A stretch of 64,000 bases of DNA from Microcoleus sp. bin48.metabat.b7b8b9.023 (GTDB lineage Bacteria; Cyanobacteriota; Cyanobacteriia; Cyanobacteriales; Microcoleaceae): the NCBI RefSeq assembly GCF_013299185.1, contig NZ_JAAFKG010000020.1:40483-104482 (forward strand). The letters run 5' to 3'. Numbering within the stretch: the stretch's first letter is position 1; every line of letters starts with the position of its first letter. Below, one piece after another: positions 1 to 8,800 of the stretch. The notes beneath the pieces are model-generated. The model did no database searches. It was not told the origin of the DNA and saw only the letters and a program-made list of their open reading frames with translations. Made by a program: the position numbers and the translations under genes.

Positions 1-442
1 CGTCGTAGACTTCCCGCGAGGAACGATTTTCTTGACTGCCTCTAATCCGGGGACGCTGCGGGTAGTCTTCCTCTGGTTCTATCTGGTCGAAGTCGTTATC
101 GTAGCCATCGTAAGCGTAGGCGTTGCTGACTGGTCGCTCTTCATCTACGTATTGGGAGCGACTTTTAGCTTGGGCTGTGGTCGCTCCCCGCAGTTTGATG
201 CTTTCGGCTGCAAAAAATATGGCGGAACCTGCAAGTAAAAATTGACCGAATGCCAGAATTGGGTCAAGCCGCCATCCTTGAAATAACAGAATACCGCCAC
301 AGAGCAAGCCCACGGCTGCAAAAAAAATATCGTGGTCTCGGGCTAGTTTGGGACGCCACGATCGCAGAAAGTACAGTCCTGCCCCTGCTACTGCTAGGAT
401 GATCCCTAACAGGCTGCTCAAGTTCAATCCTAAATTGACCAT
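1..442 (-). CDS. ycf66: Ycf66 family protein (3' end outside window)
   Basis: Reading the minus strand from the ATG at 440-442 gives a protein beginning MVNLGLNLSSLLGIILAVAG, with two hydrophobic stretches (about residues 9-25 and 42-75) followed by a charged Arg/Asp/Glu-rich tail. The start, the two membrane segments and the FFAAVGLLCGGILFFQGWRL stretch match what I know of the Ycf66 family of cyanobacteria and plastids, whose function is not established. The frame stays open to base 1, so the C-terminus lies outside the window. It lies downstream of psbX on the same strand, an arrangement seen in other cyanobacteria. A strong terminator-like hairpin separates the two genes, so co-transcription is doubtful. 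Confidence 0.88.
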   Translation of the reverse strand, partial: MVNLGLNLSSLLGIILAVAGAGLYFLRSWRPKLARDHDIFFAAVGLLCGGILLFQGWRLDPILAFGQFLLAGSAIFFAAESIKLRGATTAQAKSRSQYVDEERPVSNAYAYDGYDNDFDQIEPEEDYPQRPRIRGSQENRSSREVYD

Positions 443-596
443 TAGCCTATCTCCTATCTCTTTCCTATGTTAGCGAGTTAGATTTTACATCTATCAATAA
501 GTCTGTCAGTCTGTTATCCCGACTGTGGTTTCACAGGGCAGCATCCGGTGAAGCTTTCAGAACAGGGAAGCGCACCTTATAGTTATGAGTTTAACG

Positions 597-663
597 GGAA
601 AAAACCTCAGCTTGGCCGTCAACCGAAGGTTTTGCCTTCACAGTTGCTGGTAGCCGAGGTTTC
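597..663 (-). terminator. Branched terminator-like hairpin after psbX
   Basis: On the minus strand an outer stem AACCTCGGCT/AGCTGAGGTT (one mismatch) encloses an inner stem with CAAC/GTTG and GAAGG/CCTTC, and a run of six T follows the outer stem. This is a Rho-independent terminator for psbX or the 3' end of a short structured RNA in the psbX-ycf66 gap. No known RNA family could be assigned. Confidence 0.6.
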
Positions 664-734
664 ACAAGCCGGAAAATGCCCGACGTGCAGCCGAATATTG
701 ACTTACAGCGCCTGACTTAAGTCCCGCCGACTTT

Positions 735-854
735 TTAGGTGCGCTTGATTTTGTCTTTTTGGCTGATAAAGATCAGGGCGATGGTTGCTGGAATGACTAC
801 CAGCGAAACGCCGACCAGCAGGCTGTACAAAAAGTTCGCGAGTGAAGGAGTCAT
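735..854 (-). CDS. psbX: Photosystem II reaction centre protein PsbX
   Basis: A 39-residue protein starting MTPSLANFLYSLL and ending FISQKDKIKRT, with a single membrane span at about residues 10-30. The first eight residues and the FISQKDKI C-terminus are typical of cyanobacterial PsbX, a low-molecular-weight subunit of photosystem II in the thylakoid membrane near the QB side. The ATG is at 852-854 and the stop complement at 735-737. It is divergent from the YggT gene and upstream of ycf66 on the same strand. Recognition rests on my memory of the family, but length and end motifs agree well. Confidence 0.93.
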   Translation of the reverse strand: MTPSLANFLYSLLVGVSLVVIPATIALIFISQKDKIKRT

Positions 855-1136
855 AAATTCAAGACCTTTGTTACAACAATTTGATTTTTATTAATTTTAT
901 CAGCAGTCAGTTCTCAGGGAGAAGTTCGGCAACGGATTTTGCAATGGATGTGGTGCTACCAGCAATATTTTTACCCTGAAAAACTCTAAACCTCTCAGCC
1001 TCAAACCCTCTAACTCTTTCCATCCGAAGGTATAAGGCCGGAATAATTCTGCCGATCGTGTTCGATCGCACCTGTGAAACGGTTAAAATTATGAAAGGCT
1101 GACTTCACAAAACTTAAGATTTTCGAGATAAGACCC

Positions 1137-1421
1137 ATGACTGGTATTACCGTTGCAAGTTGGATTCTGGGCTCTGTTCTAGTATTGATGACTTTGCTAT
1201 TTATTTTTCGGATCGTTCTGACTTGGTATCCCGAGGTGAATCTGAGTCGTTTACCGTTGAGTTTGATTGCTTGGCCGACGGAACCTTTTTTAGCCGTAAC
1301 TAGAAAGATTGTACCGCCGATCGGCGGAGTGGACATTACGCCGATTATCTGGGTGGGCATCTGTAGCTTGCTGCGAGAAATGATGCTCGGCCAGCAAGGC
1401 ATCCTGACGATGATGATGTAA
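1137..1421 (+). CDS. ycf19: YggT/Ycf19 family membrane protein
   Basis: A 94-residue protein with two hydrophobic spans (about residues 8-28 and 66-84) separated by the YggT-type segment RIVLTWYPEVNLSRLPL and a PTEPFL motif. YggT/Ycf19 proteins are small integral membrane proteins linked to osmotic tolerance in bacteria and to cytochrome b6f haem c assembly (CCB3) in plastids; the function of this copy is unproven. The start at 1137 fits family length. It is divergent from psbX and convergent with accC. Confidence 0.88.
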   Translation: MTGITVASWILGSVLVLMTLLFIFRIVLTWYPEVNLSRLPLSLIAWPTEPFLAVTRKIVPPIGGVDITPIIWVGICSLLREMMLGQQGILTMMM

Positions 1422-1439
1422 AATTTATTACTCACATCA

Positions 1440-1660
1440 AGGTACGTTGTTGCGCTTCAGCGCTCTTTTGCATATGTCAAGGAACCCAAATTAAATAATT
1501 TACACATATTTTGTGGGATGGGCGTCCCGCCCGTCCTTTCTTGACGGGCGAGACGCCCATCCCACAATACTGTAAAATTTGTTACTCAAATCTAGGTACG
1601 TAGTTGCGATGAAAGCGCTCTTTTGCATATATAAGGAGCGCTGAAGCGCAACTACGTACC
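1440..1660. repeat. Palindromic repeats between YggT and accC genes
   Basis: Three elements sit side by side. At 1440-1470 there is one arm of the GGTACGTAGTTGCGCTTCAGC family. At about 1513-1565 TGTGGGATGGGCGTC and its inverted copy flank a short loop. At 1595-1660 a full palindrome of the first family begins GGTACGTAGTTGCG and ends CGCAACTACGTACC. The gap lies between convergent genes, so these may also act as bidirectional terminators. The first family recurs at 12.2-12.4, 16.2 and 24.4 kb. Confidence 0.75.
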
Positions 1661-1691
1661 TTTGTTGCTGGCAGGGTTTGATTAATGACCA

Positions 1692-3044
1692 CTAACCATT
1701 TTGGCCCATGAACTGTTCGACAAAATTCGTGTAAACTTCGCCCCTGAGAAACTCGGGGGAATCGAGGATTTTTTGGTGGAAACTGAGGGTGGTGGGGACG
1801 CCGGTGATGGCGCATTCCCGCAACGCCCGTTTCATCCTGCGGATGGCTGAAGGTCGATCGCGCCCCCATACAATCAATTTACCAATTAAAGAATCGTAGT
1901 AAGCCGGTATTTCGTAATCGGTGTAAACGTGGGAGTCCATCCGCACGCCGGGGCCGCCAGGAGGCAAAAAGCCGGTGATTCTGCCGGGATGGGGCCGGAA
2001 ATTGCGATCGGGGTCTTCAGCATTGATCCGACACTCGATCGCGTGACCATTGAGAATTACCTGGTTCTGCTTAATTTGCAGCTTTTCACCTTGGGCGATC
2101 CGAATTTGTTCCGCGATCAAGTCCAGCCCCGTAATCATCTCCGTCACAGTATGTTCTACCTGAATCCGAGTGTTCATTTCCATGAAGTAGAACTTGCCCG
2201 ATTTGTCAAGCAAAAATTCCACAGTTCCCGCACCGGTGTAATTAATGGATTTAGCTGCGGCAATGGCGGCGTGCCCCATTTGATCGCGCAGTTTCTGGCT
2301 GAGGGCGGGGCTGGGCGCTTCTTCCAAGAGTTTCTGGTGTCGGCGCTGAATCGAACAATCTCTCTCGCCGAGGTGGATGACGTTACCGTAGTTGTCGGCG
2401 AGGATTTGGATTTCGATGTGGCGGGGTTTTTCGATGAATTTTTCGAGGTAGACTCCGGGATTACCGAAGGCTGCATCGGCTTCACCTTGGGCTGCTGAGA
2501 ATAGTTTGGGGAGTTCCGATGCTTCTCTGACTAGCCTCATGCCGCGGCCTCCACCGCCGGCTGTGGCTTTGATTATGACAGGATAACCGATGTCGCGGGC
2601 TATTGCTAAAGCTTCGCGATCGTCCGCCAGCAATCCGCCGCTACCGGGAACTGTGGGGACTTTCACCCGCTGCATGGTTTCTTTGGCAGTAGATTTGTCA
2701 CCCATCGCCCGCATCGCAGCCGGAGAGGGGCCAATGAAAGTAATTTGATGATCCGCGCAGATTTCGGCAAATCGGGCATTTTCGGCGAGGAAGCCATAGC
2801 CTGGGTGAATCGCTGCGGCGTTGCGCGTCAGGGCAGCCGAGATAATGTTAGGGATGTTTAAATAGCTTTTGCTACTGGTGGGGGGGCCGATGCAAACGGC
2901 TTCGTCGGCCAACTGAACGTGCAGGGCGTGCTTGTCTACGGTGGAGTGAACGGCGACCGTGGCAATCCCCATTTCCTCGCAGGTGCGTAGTATGCGGAGG
3001 GCGATTTCCCCCCGATTAGCGATTAAAATTTTCGAGAACCCCAT
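1692..3044 (-). CDS. accC: Biotin carboxylase subunit of acetyl-CoA carboxylase
   Basis: A 450-residue protein starting [18 protein letters not shown], the standard AccC start. It shows the N-terminal pre-ATP-grasp domain, the glycine-rich ATP loop GGGGRGM (residues 163-169) and the [14 protein letters not shown] active-site strand near residue 290. AccC carboxylates biotin on AccB with ATP and bicarbonate, the first half-reaction of acetyl-CoA carboxylase in fatty acid synthesis. Length is normal (about 448). No accB is adjacent, as is usual in cyanobacteria. Nothing looks damaged. Confidence 0.97.
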   Translation of the reverse strand: MGFSKILIANRGEIALRILRTCEEMGIATVAVHSTVDKHALHVQLADEAVCIGPPTSSKSYLNIPNIISAALTRNAAAIHPGYGFLAENARFAEICADHQITFIGPSPAAMRAMGDKSTAKETMQRVKVPTVPGSGGLLADDREALAIARDIGYPVIIKATAGGGGRGMRLVREASELPKLFSAAQGEADAAFGNPGVYLEKFIEKPRHIEIQILADNYGNVIHLGERDCSIQRRHQKLLEEAPSPALSQKLRDQMGHAAIAAAKSINYTGAGTVEFLLDKSGKFYFMEMNTRIQVEHTVTEMITGLDLIAEQIRIAQGEKLQIKQNQVILNGHAIECRINAEDPDRNFRPHPGRITGFLPPGGPGVRMDSHVYTDYEIPAYYDSLIGKLIVWGRDRPSAIRRMKRALRECAITGVPTTLSFHQKILDSPEFLRGEVYTNFVEQFMGQNG

Positions 3045-3272
3045 CTTCGGTGCTTATTCACTCAATATTCTGTAGAATAATCCCTTTCGGTATCTTCTGG
3101 ATAATGGTTGCCCATAAATTCTTAATAAAAATTTATTTTACATTTTGGTGATAGTTGTGCTATGGTTTTAAATCGGTGGTCGAAAAGGGCTAGTCACAAG
3201 TTAAATGTCAGGAACCTCAGCCTGTGAATCTTTAACTCGTAACGCAAAAAATCCCAGAGATTGTCAGAAAGA

Positions 3273-3356
3273 GCGGATGTGGCGGAATTGGTATACGCGC
3301 ACGCTTGAGGTGCGTGTGGCATTATGTCCTTGCGAGTTCGAGTCTCGCCATCCGCA
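3273..3356 (+). tRNA. tRNA-Leu (GAG)
   Basis: Acceptor GCGGATG pairs with CATCCGC (3349-3355), with discriminator A at 3356. The anticodon stem CACGC/GCGTG encloses loop TTGAGGT, giving anticodon GAG at 3307-3309. The long variable arm and the TTCGAGTC T-loop fit a class II leucine tRNA. CCA is not encoded. Confidence 0.95.
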
Positions 3357-3432
3357 TTGAATATATGAAACAACTGCTGGCAGTTTTGACTGTTGGCAGT
3401 TGTTTTATATTGAGTATCGTCGGGTGAGTGGC

Positions 3433-3500
3433 GAGAAACCGGGTTTTTGGCAGAGACTTGGTGACAACTCCCAGATTTGGGAAAAAACCCGGTTTCTGAG
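3433..3500. repeat. AGAAACCGGGTTTTT palindromic repeat
   Basis: GAGAAACCGGGTTTTTGG and its inverted copy AAAACCCGGTTTCT flank a short AT-rich centre. Members of the family lie here, at 4185-4254, 4269-4333, 10629-10698, 10713-10780, 35947-36009, 51808-51877 and 63228-63293. The arms are conserved and the centres vary, as in REP or MITE-like elements. Two copies flank the mazEF pair. Confidence 0.85.
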
Positions 3501-3591
3501 ATTTAGTTGCTATACTGTAGACACTATGTATATACATCCTTAAACAAGGGTGAAGTCCTGAGAATAATATTACTAGCTAGAGGATTGGACT

Positions 3592-3834
3592 ATGGTTGGG
3601 ACGATCGCAAAGTGGGGAAACAGTCTTGCTGTTCGGATTCCACAGCATTTAGCTAAAGAGATTAACTTAGTGGAAGGTTCCCAAGTGCAGCTTGTCTTGA
3701 TAGATGGTAGGCTGACGATCGAACCGATAACTCGTCGGCGGTATTCGCTTGAGGAGTTGATTGAGGCGATTACTCCAGAAAATCTTCATACTGAGATTGA
3801 TAGTGGAGTTGCTGTGGGGAATGAAGTTTGGTGA
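3592..3834 (+). CDS. mazE: MazE-type antitoxin (AbrB/SpoVT fold)
   Basis: An 80-residue protein beginning MVGTIAKWGNSLAVRIPQHL, the hallmark swapped-hairpin AbrB/MazE DNA-binding start, with KWGNSLAVRIP typical of MazE. The C-terminal half is acidic and would neutralise MazF. Its stop codon overlaps the likely GTG start of the next gene (GTGA), the usual translationally coupled toxin-antitoxin arrangement. Autoregulation by the MazE-MazF complex is expected from the family; I see no operator I could name. Confidence 0.92.
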   Translation: MVGTIAKWGNSLAVRIPQHLAKEINLVEGSQVQLVLIDGRLTIEPITRRRYSLEELIEAITPENLHTEIDSGVAVGNEVW

Positions 3835-4175
3835 CACAATCAAATCCCTACATTCCGAGTCGAGGCGATATTGTTTATTTAGACTTTGACCCCACTAAGG
3901 GACACGAACAAAAAGGACTTAGACCTGGTTTTGTGCTGTCGCCTCGTGCTTATAATCAGAAAAGTTCTTTAGCTTTATTTATGCCTATTACCAAGCAACA
4001 AAAAGGGTATCCTTTTGAAGTTGCTTTACCAATTGGATTAAAAGTTCAGGGAGTGATTCTTGCAGATCAAATCAAGTGTCTAGACTGGAAAGTTCGCGGT
4101 GTTCGATTCGTTGAGTCTGTATCTGAAGATGTGATTGAGGAGGTACAAACCAAAATTGAGCCATTGTTATTCTAA
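3831..4175 (+). CDS. mazF: MazF family toxin (mRNA interferase)
   Basis: About 114 residues with the MazF/PemK-like fold signature: RGDIVYLDFDPTKGHEQKG near the N-terminus, RPGFVLSP, ITKQQKGYPFEV and LADQIKCLDW. These regions hold the conserved Arg and Thr/Ser residues of MazF endoribonucleases. I prefer the GTG at 3831 (overlapping the mazE stop as GTGA) to the in-frame TTG at 3828. The protein is complete and appears active. Two AGAAACCGGG palindromes follow directly. Confidence 0.93.
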   Translation: MTQSNPYIPSRGDIVYLDFDPTKGHEQKGLRPGFVLSPRAYNQKSSLALFMPITKQQKGYPFEVALPIGLKVQGVILADQIKCLDWKVRGVRFVESVSEDVIEEVQTKIEPLLF

Positions 4176-4184
4176 AAGTGGTGG

Positions 4185-4333
4185 CGAGAAACCGGGTTTT
4201 TGCGACAGACTTGGTGACAACTCCTAGATTTAGGAAAAAACCGGGTTTCTGAGATTTGGGTGGGTGGCGAGAAACCGGGTTTTTGCGACAGACTTGGCGA
4301 CAACTCCCAGCTTTCGGAAAAAACCCGGTTTCT
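4185..4333. repeat. Two adjacent AGAAACCGGG palindromes
   Basis: Two copies of the same palindromic element as at 3433-3500 stand nearly back to back, each with a centre resembling ACAGACTTGGTGACAACTCC. They fill the gap between convergent mazF and the 497-residue membrane protein gene and could end transcription from both sides. Confidence 0.85.
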
Positions 4334-4361
4334 GTGGTTTTGATGCGCCCACAAATATCAA

Positions 4362-5855
4362 TTAAGAGGGAGGTAGACTTTCGCGACTAGATGAAATTGC
4401 CTCCACAGGTGATGATTTACTCTGGAGGTGGCGTTTAGTGAAAAACCAAGCCAACCATCCCAAGCCACCACCGCATAAACAACTAACTACAACCGCAATA
4501 ACGAAGGGATGAGGCGGTAACACAGGATGTTGAGGAGAGGGAAAATCCCAAGGTTTTTCGATTAAGGGGTAGCCGGCGGCTAAGATTCCCGCAAAGCCGA
4601 CTCCGACGCCGATACCGGTACCGACTGCTTGAATCGTATTTTCTAATTCTCGATCGCGATTCTTCTCATTTATCTCCTTATCCTGTAAAGTTATCTGTGA
4701 TTGGCGATCGAACTTGGCTTGTTCTATTGCCACTAAACCCCGCAATGTATCGATCAATTCGCCGCTCAAATCTTTACCGGGCTTGATATAACTGAGGTAG
4801 GTTTCTATTTGGTCGAGATAGCGCTTGCAGGTAGTTTCGCCAAACTCTTGCCAAGTGGGAATATCGCCCGGTTGCCAGAATTTTTGCAAGTAAGTTTGAT
4901 AGTTGCGCTGATTGGTTTCGATCGTGGTATAATGAGCTTGCAAATTTCTGAGTTGCCGTTGATACTGCATGGATAGTTCGGGCATTGATTCCAGAATTTT
5001 TTGCAGTTTTTCTAATGGCTCATCTTGCTTGAATTCTTTAATCTTTGCTTCGAGTTCGCTGTAAACTTTTCTGGCTTGACTGTAACTTGCTTGCGCTTGT
5101 TGGTAGGCATATTCTATTTTGTGGCGCGTTCCAAGTGACCTAAATAAAAAGTCGTAAATTACTGATGAGACATCTGGAGATATCGATCGATTGTCGATCC
5201 AAACTAAAATCCGATATAGTTTATTGGGTCGATCGTCCTGGTAGAGTTCGTATTCAAATAAAGGAACTTCGAGCAATTTACCTTCACCGACTAATCTGGG
5301 TGTAAAGTTAGTTTTTTTCAGAAGATTCGCGACCAATTCATCGGCTACGGATTGACATTTTGGCTCGTCTATGTTTGTTTCGCCGTAAAGCCAGATGGTT
5401 TCACCGAGAGTGTTTTCCGAAAAATCTAAAAACAGGCTGCTAGGTTCAAATAAATCGATGTCTGCGGCTGCGATATCTCGATCGCACTCTGCGGGAGATA
5501 AGGTGAGATCGAAAGCGTAGGTATCGTTTAATATAAATGCTTGCAAATTCCCGCTAATTGCTAATCCATTTTGGTTAATGGCAGCAAGTTCTATCGGTTT
5601 TTGGTCTTTGGTTAGGTACCATCGATCGATTAAATTTAAGGCTTTTGTCTGATGTTTGAAAACCTGTGATTCTTCATCGAACTCATAGCAAACTAATTGA
5701 GATTTCACATCTTTTAGTTCAGTGAAAGGCAGTTTATCACCGATCTTAATCAGATTTTCCCAAATTAAATCGGCTTTAGGTGAAAGTCGATCGAGAGGTT
5801 CAGCTAAAGTCTGATTGAGATGGAAAAAACACGCACTGATACTAAAGTTTTTCAT
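4362..5855 (-). CDS. Membrane-anchored partner of the TPR-CHAT protein, unknown function
   Basis: A 497-residue protein I cannot assign to a family. The N-terminal 220 residues are mixed alpha/beta. Residues about 240-400 are strongly helical and charged (likely coiled coil). The C-terminus has two hydrophobic segments, about 407-428 (Gly-rich GTGIGVGVGFAG) and 450-470, then a short basic and serine-rich tail. There is no signal peptide, so the long N-terminal part is likely cytoplasmic. Its ATG overlaps the stop of the TPR-CHAT gene (ATGA at 5852-5855), so the two are translationally coupled. I infer a membrane-tethered partner or effector of the CHAT protein; no catalytic motif is visible. 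Confidence 0.8.
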   Translation of the reverse strand: MKNFSISACFFHLNQTLAEPLDRLSPKADLIWENLIKIGDKLPFTELKDVKSQLVCYEFDEESQVFKHQTKALNLIDRWYLTKDQKPIELAAINQNGLAISGNLQAFILNDTYAFDLTLSPAECDRDIAAADIDLFEPSSLFLDFSENTLGETIWLYGETNIDEPKCQSVADELVANLLKKTNFTPRLVGEGKLLEVPLFEYELYQDDRPNKLYRILVWIDNRSISPDVSSVIYDFLFRSLGTRHKIEYAYQQAQASYSQARKVYSELEAKIKEFKQDEPLEKLQKILESMPELSMQYQRQLRNLQAHYTTIETNQRNYQTYLQKFWQPGDIPTWQEFGETTCKRYLDQIETYLSYIKPGKDLSGELIDTLRGLVAIEQAKFDRQSQITLQDKEINEKNRDRELENTIQAVGTGIGVGVGFAGILAAGYPLIEKPWDFPSPQHPVLPPHPFVIAVVVSCLCGGGLGWLAWFFTKRHLQSKSSPVEAISSSRESLPPS

Positions 5856-8800
5856 AGAGAAGACGGCGGAGCTTGCTTTGGTTCGGGAGGTTTTTCCGCA
5901 GCTACGGTAAGATTTTCTATGATGTCTTTTAAGATTTGAATTCGTTGTTCCGGTGTGGTAGTCGATCGGCCTTTGTTGGGTAATTTATCTGTAGGATATC
6001 TCATCAATTCAGCTAGGTAGGGAATCTGGACTTCTGGCTTATCTTGCAGCCAATTTTCAATAATTTCGACATTTTTTTCATCACTGTCCGTTAGTTCGGC
6101 TTTGAGAGAAATTAGGGCATCTCTCAAGTTAACAAATAAATCTGATTGAATTAATCGCTGGAATATTTCTAGTTTGTCGCCGCTATTACTCATGTTTTGC
6201 TCTCCTTTACCCACCGCACAGAAGCCAGCCCAATAATATGGGTTTTGATAAATTTTAGCACAAACTCTTTGAGTTTCTGCGTCTTTTTTCAGCAAGTATT
6301 GTAAAATTAGTCGCCATTTTTTGTCTAGGAGGTGACATTGGTTTGTCCAGTCGAGGAAGCCTTGGATGTCGGTGTCTCGCATCCAGATTTGGGCTTGGTT
6401 TAATGCTAGGGCGAATTTACCGGGTTGGTGGTAGAGGTTTTCGTAGGTTTTGATCAGTAAAATTGCTGTAGAAATGGGATTGACTGACCACAAACTGATG
6501 TATAAACTGGGACAGCCCGCGAGGAGGAAACCGCTGGTGAGGCTGATGTATTCGTCGGTGTTGTCGAGTTGGACTTGTCCGGTTTCGCAGGCGGAAAGGG
6601 TGACGAGGCTGCATTCACTGAGGTTGAAATAGCAGATGATTTCTTGTAGGGTGAGAGTACCGTCGGCTAGTTCTAAACCAGATTGTAGTGGATCGTTGCG
6701 ATCGAAGGAACCGTGACAGGAAAAGAACAGATGATGGCTGTCTGCAGCTTTTTCGGCTATTTCTAATTTTAACTCTGATGGTTCGCCTTTTTTGGCATTT
6801 CCTTTAGCTAAAATTTCTGAGTTGAGGAAGATATTTTTGATGGTTTCTACTTCCATTTCGGCAGCTAATAAGTTATCTGTGGGGTTTTGAATGGCGAATA
6901 ACTTATCGAATTTACCGCGTTCGTATTTTTGGACTTGGTGGAGAATTTGGCAACTAGGGGCGTAGGAAACTCCACCGGGAAAGGCATCTATTAAATATTT
7001 GGCGGTGTTGTTGGTAAGTGGGAGGGCGTGGAGAGGGAGGAGGTGGAGGTAGCGGTGGGGAATTAGGATTAGTTTATCGCAGGTTTTAGGAATCGCATTG
7101 ACTATCTCATCGATGTGGAGGATTTGGGCTAGGTTAGGTAGTTTTGTTTCTAGGCTATTTTGCCATTGTTGACGGTTGCTGTCATAATCTCCTAAATATT
7201 CATTTCCCCAATCAATTAGTTTTTCTAAATCTGACTTATCAAATGAAAAAAGTTGTAGTTCTGAATCGTCATTAGTGATGATGAACGCACAAAAACTATC
7301 GATCAAAATGTACCATTCTACAATTGCTGTTTTTTCATCGGCTAATTGCTTGATTTCACCAAACTTCAGAGGTGTATAGGGATATTTTGCAGCTAAATCT
7401 TGGCGAAGTTGGTTGATGGTGTCGTAATTTTTGACTTCAGCTTGTTTTAAACGTTGATTTTCTTCGGCAATTCTCAGCCTTAACTGCTGCAACTCTCGGC
7501 GTAATGCGTCGGGTATTTCACCTTTGGGATACAAATCTTTCACCGATAGCAACTCTATTAAGTTTTGCCCCTTGGAACGATCGGCATATTCCACAGCTTC
7601 ATTGTAGCGTTGCAGTTGAATGCAAACTTCTACCATGTTCAGATAGAGTTGGTTCCATTCTTCTGCTAATTTCTGTTTGCTCTCATCTCCCGAATAAATT
7701 TCACCTCGGAGAAAATTTATGTGATCGATGGCATCAGCAAAAGTATTGTAAGCTAGCTGCAAGTTAGGAAGTTTGTGATAGGCAATCCCTAAATTAAACA
7801 ATGTTCCAGCATGGTTTTCTGGAAAGGCATTGCGGGTGTAGACTTCTAATCCCGCAGCGAAAAATGCGATCGCCATTTCAATATTCTTTGCTTTCTCTCC
7901 CCTGATTCTGTTCGAGTAGGTAAGTCCCAGATTATTTTGCGTCATTGCCCAATTTTGGGGAAAGGTATCGAGGGTGTAGACTTCTAATGTCTCAATGTAA
8001 AAGGAGATGGCGCTTTCGATATTCTGTGCTTTCTCTCCCCGGATTCTGTCATAGTAGGCAGTTGCCAGATTATTTTGCGTCATTGCCCAATCTTGCGGAA
8101 AGGCATCGCTGGTGTAGATTTCTAATGCAGCATTGAAAGATGCGATCGCCATTTCAATATTCTCCACTTTCTCTTCTCTGATTCTGTTGGAGTAGGCAAT
8201 TCCGAGATTATTTTGCGTCTCTGCCCATTTTTCTGGAAAGGCTTCGCGGGTGCGGACGGATAATGCGGCATTGTACAATGAGATCGCCTCTTCAATATTT
8301 TTTGCTTTCTCTTCCCTAATTCTGTTCGAGTAGGCATTTGCCAGATTATTTTGCGTCCCTGCCCAATCTTGGGGGAAAGCATCGCAGGTGTAGACGAATA
8401 ATGCAGCAGTGTAAGATGCGATCGCCATTTCAATATTCTCTGCTTTTTCTCCTCTGATTCTGTCATAGTAAGCAGCAGCCAGATTATTTTGTGTCATCGC
8501 CCAATCTTCGGGAAAGGCATCGGCTGTGTAGATTTCTAATGCAGCATTGAAAGATGCGATCGCCATTTCAATATTCTCTGCTTTCTCTCCCCTGATTCTG
8601 TTCGAGTAGGCAAGTCCCAGATTATTTTGCGTCCCTGCCCATTTTTCTGGAAAAGCCTCGCGTGTATAAACTTCTAATACAGTATTGAAAGATGCGATCG
8701 CCCCTTCGATATTCTCTGCTTTGTCTCCCTTGATTCTGTTCGAGTAAGCATTTGCCAGATTATTTTGCGTCTCTGCCCATTTTTCTGGAAAGGCTTCGCG

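Noticed and set aside
440..600. Possible cobalamin-type riboswitch on the minus strand before ycf66 (AGTCGGGATAACAGACTG)
   Set aside because: The stretch resembles a B12 box only partly, and the remaining conserved cobalamin elements are missing or misplaced.
1010..1435. 141-codon minus-strand frame opposite the YggT gene
   Set aside because: It is a shadow of a well-supported gene and has no family-like features.
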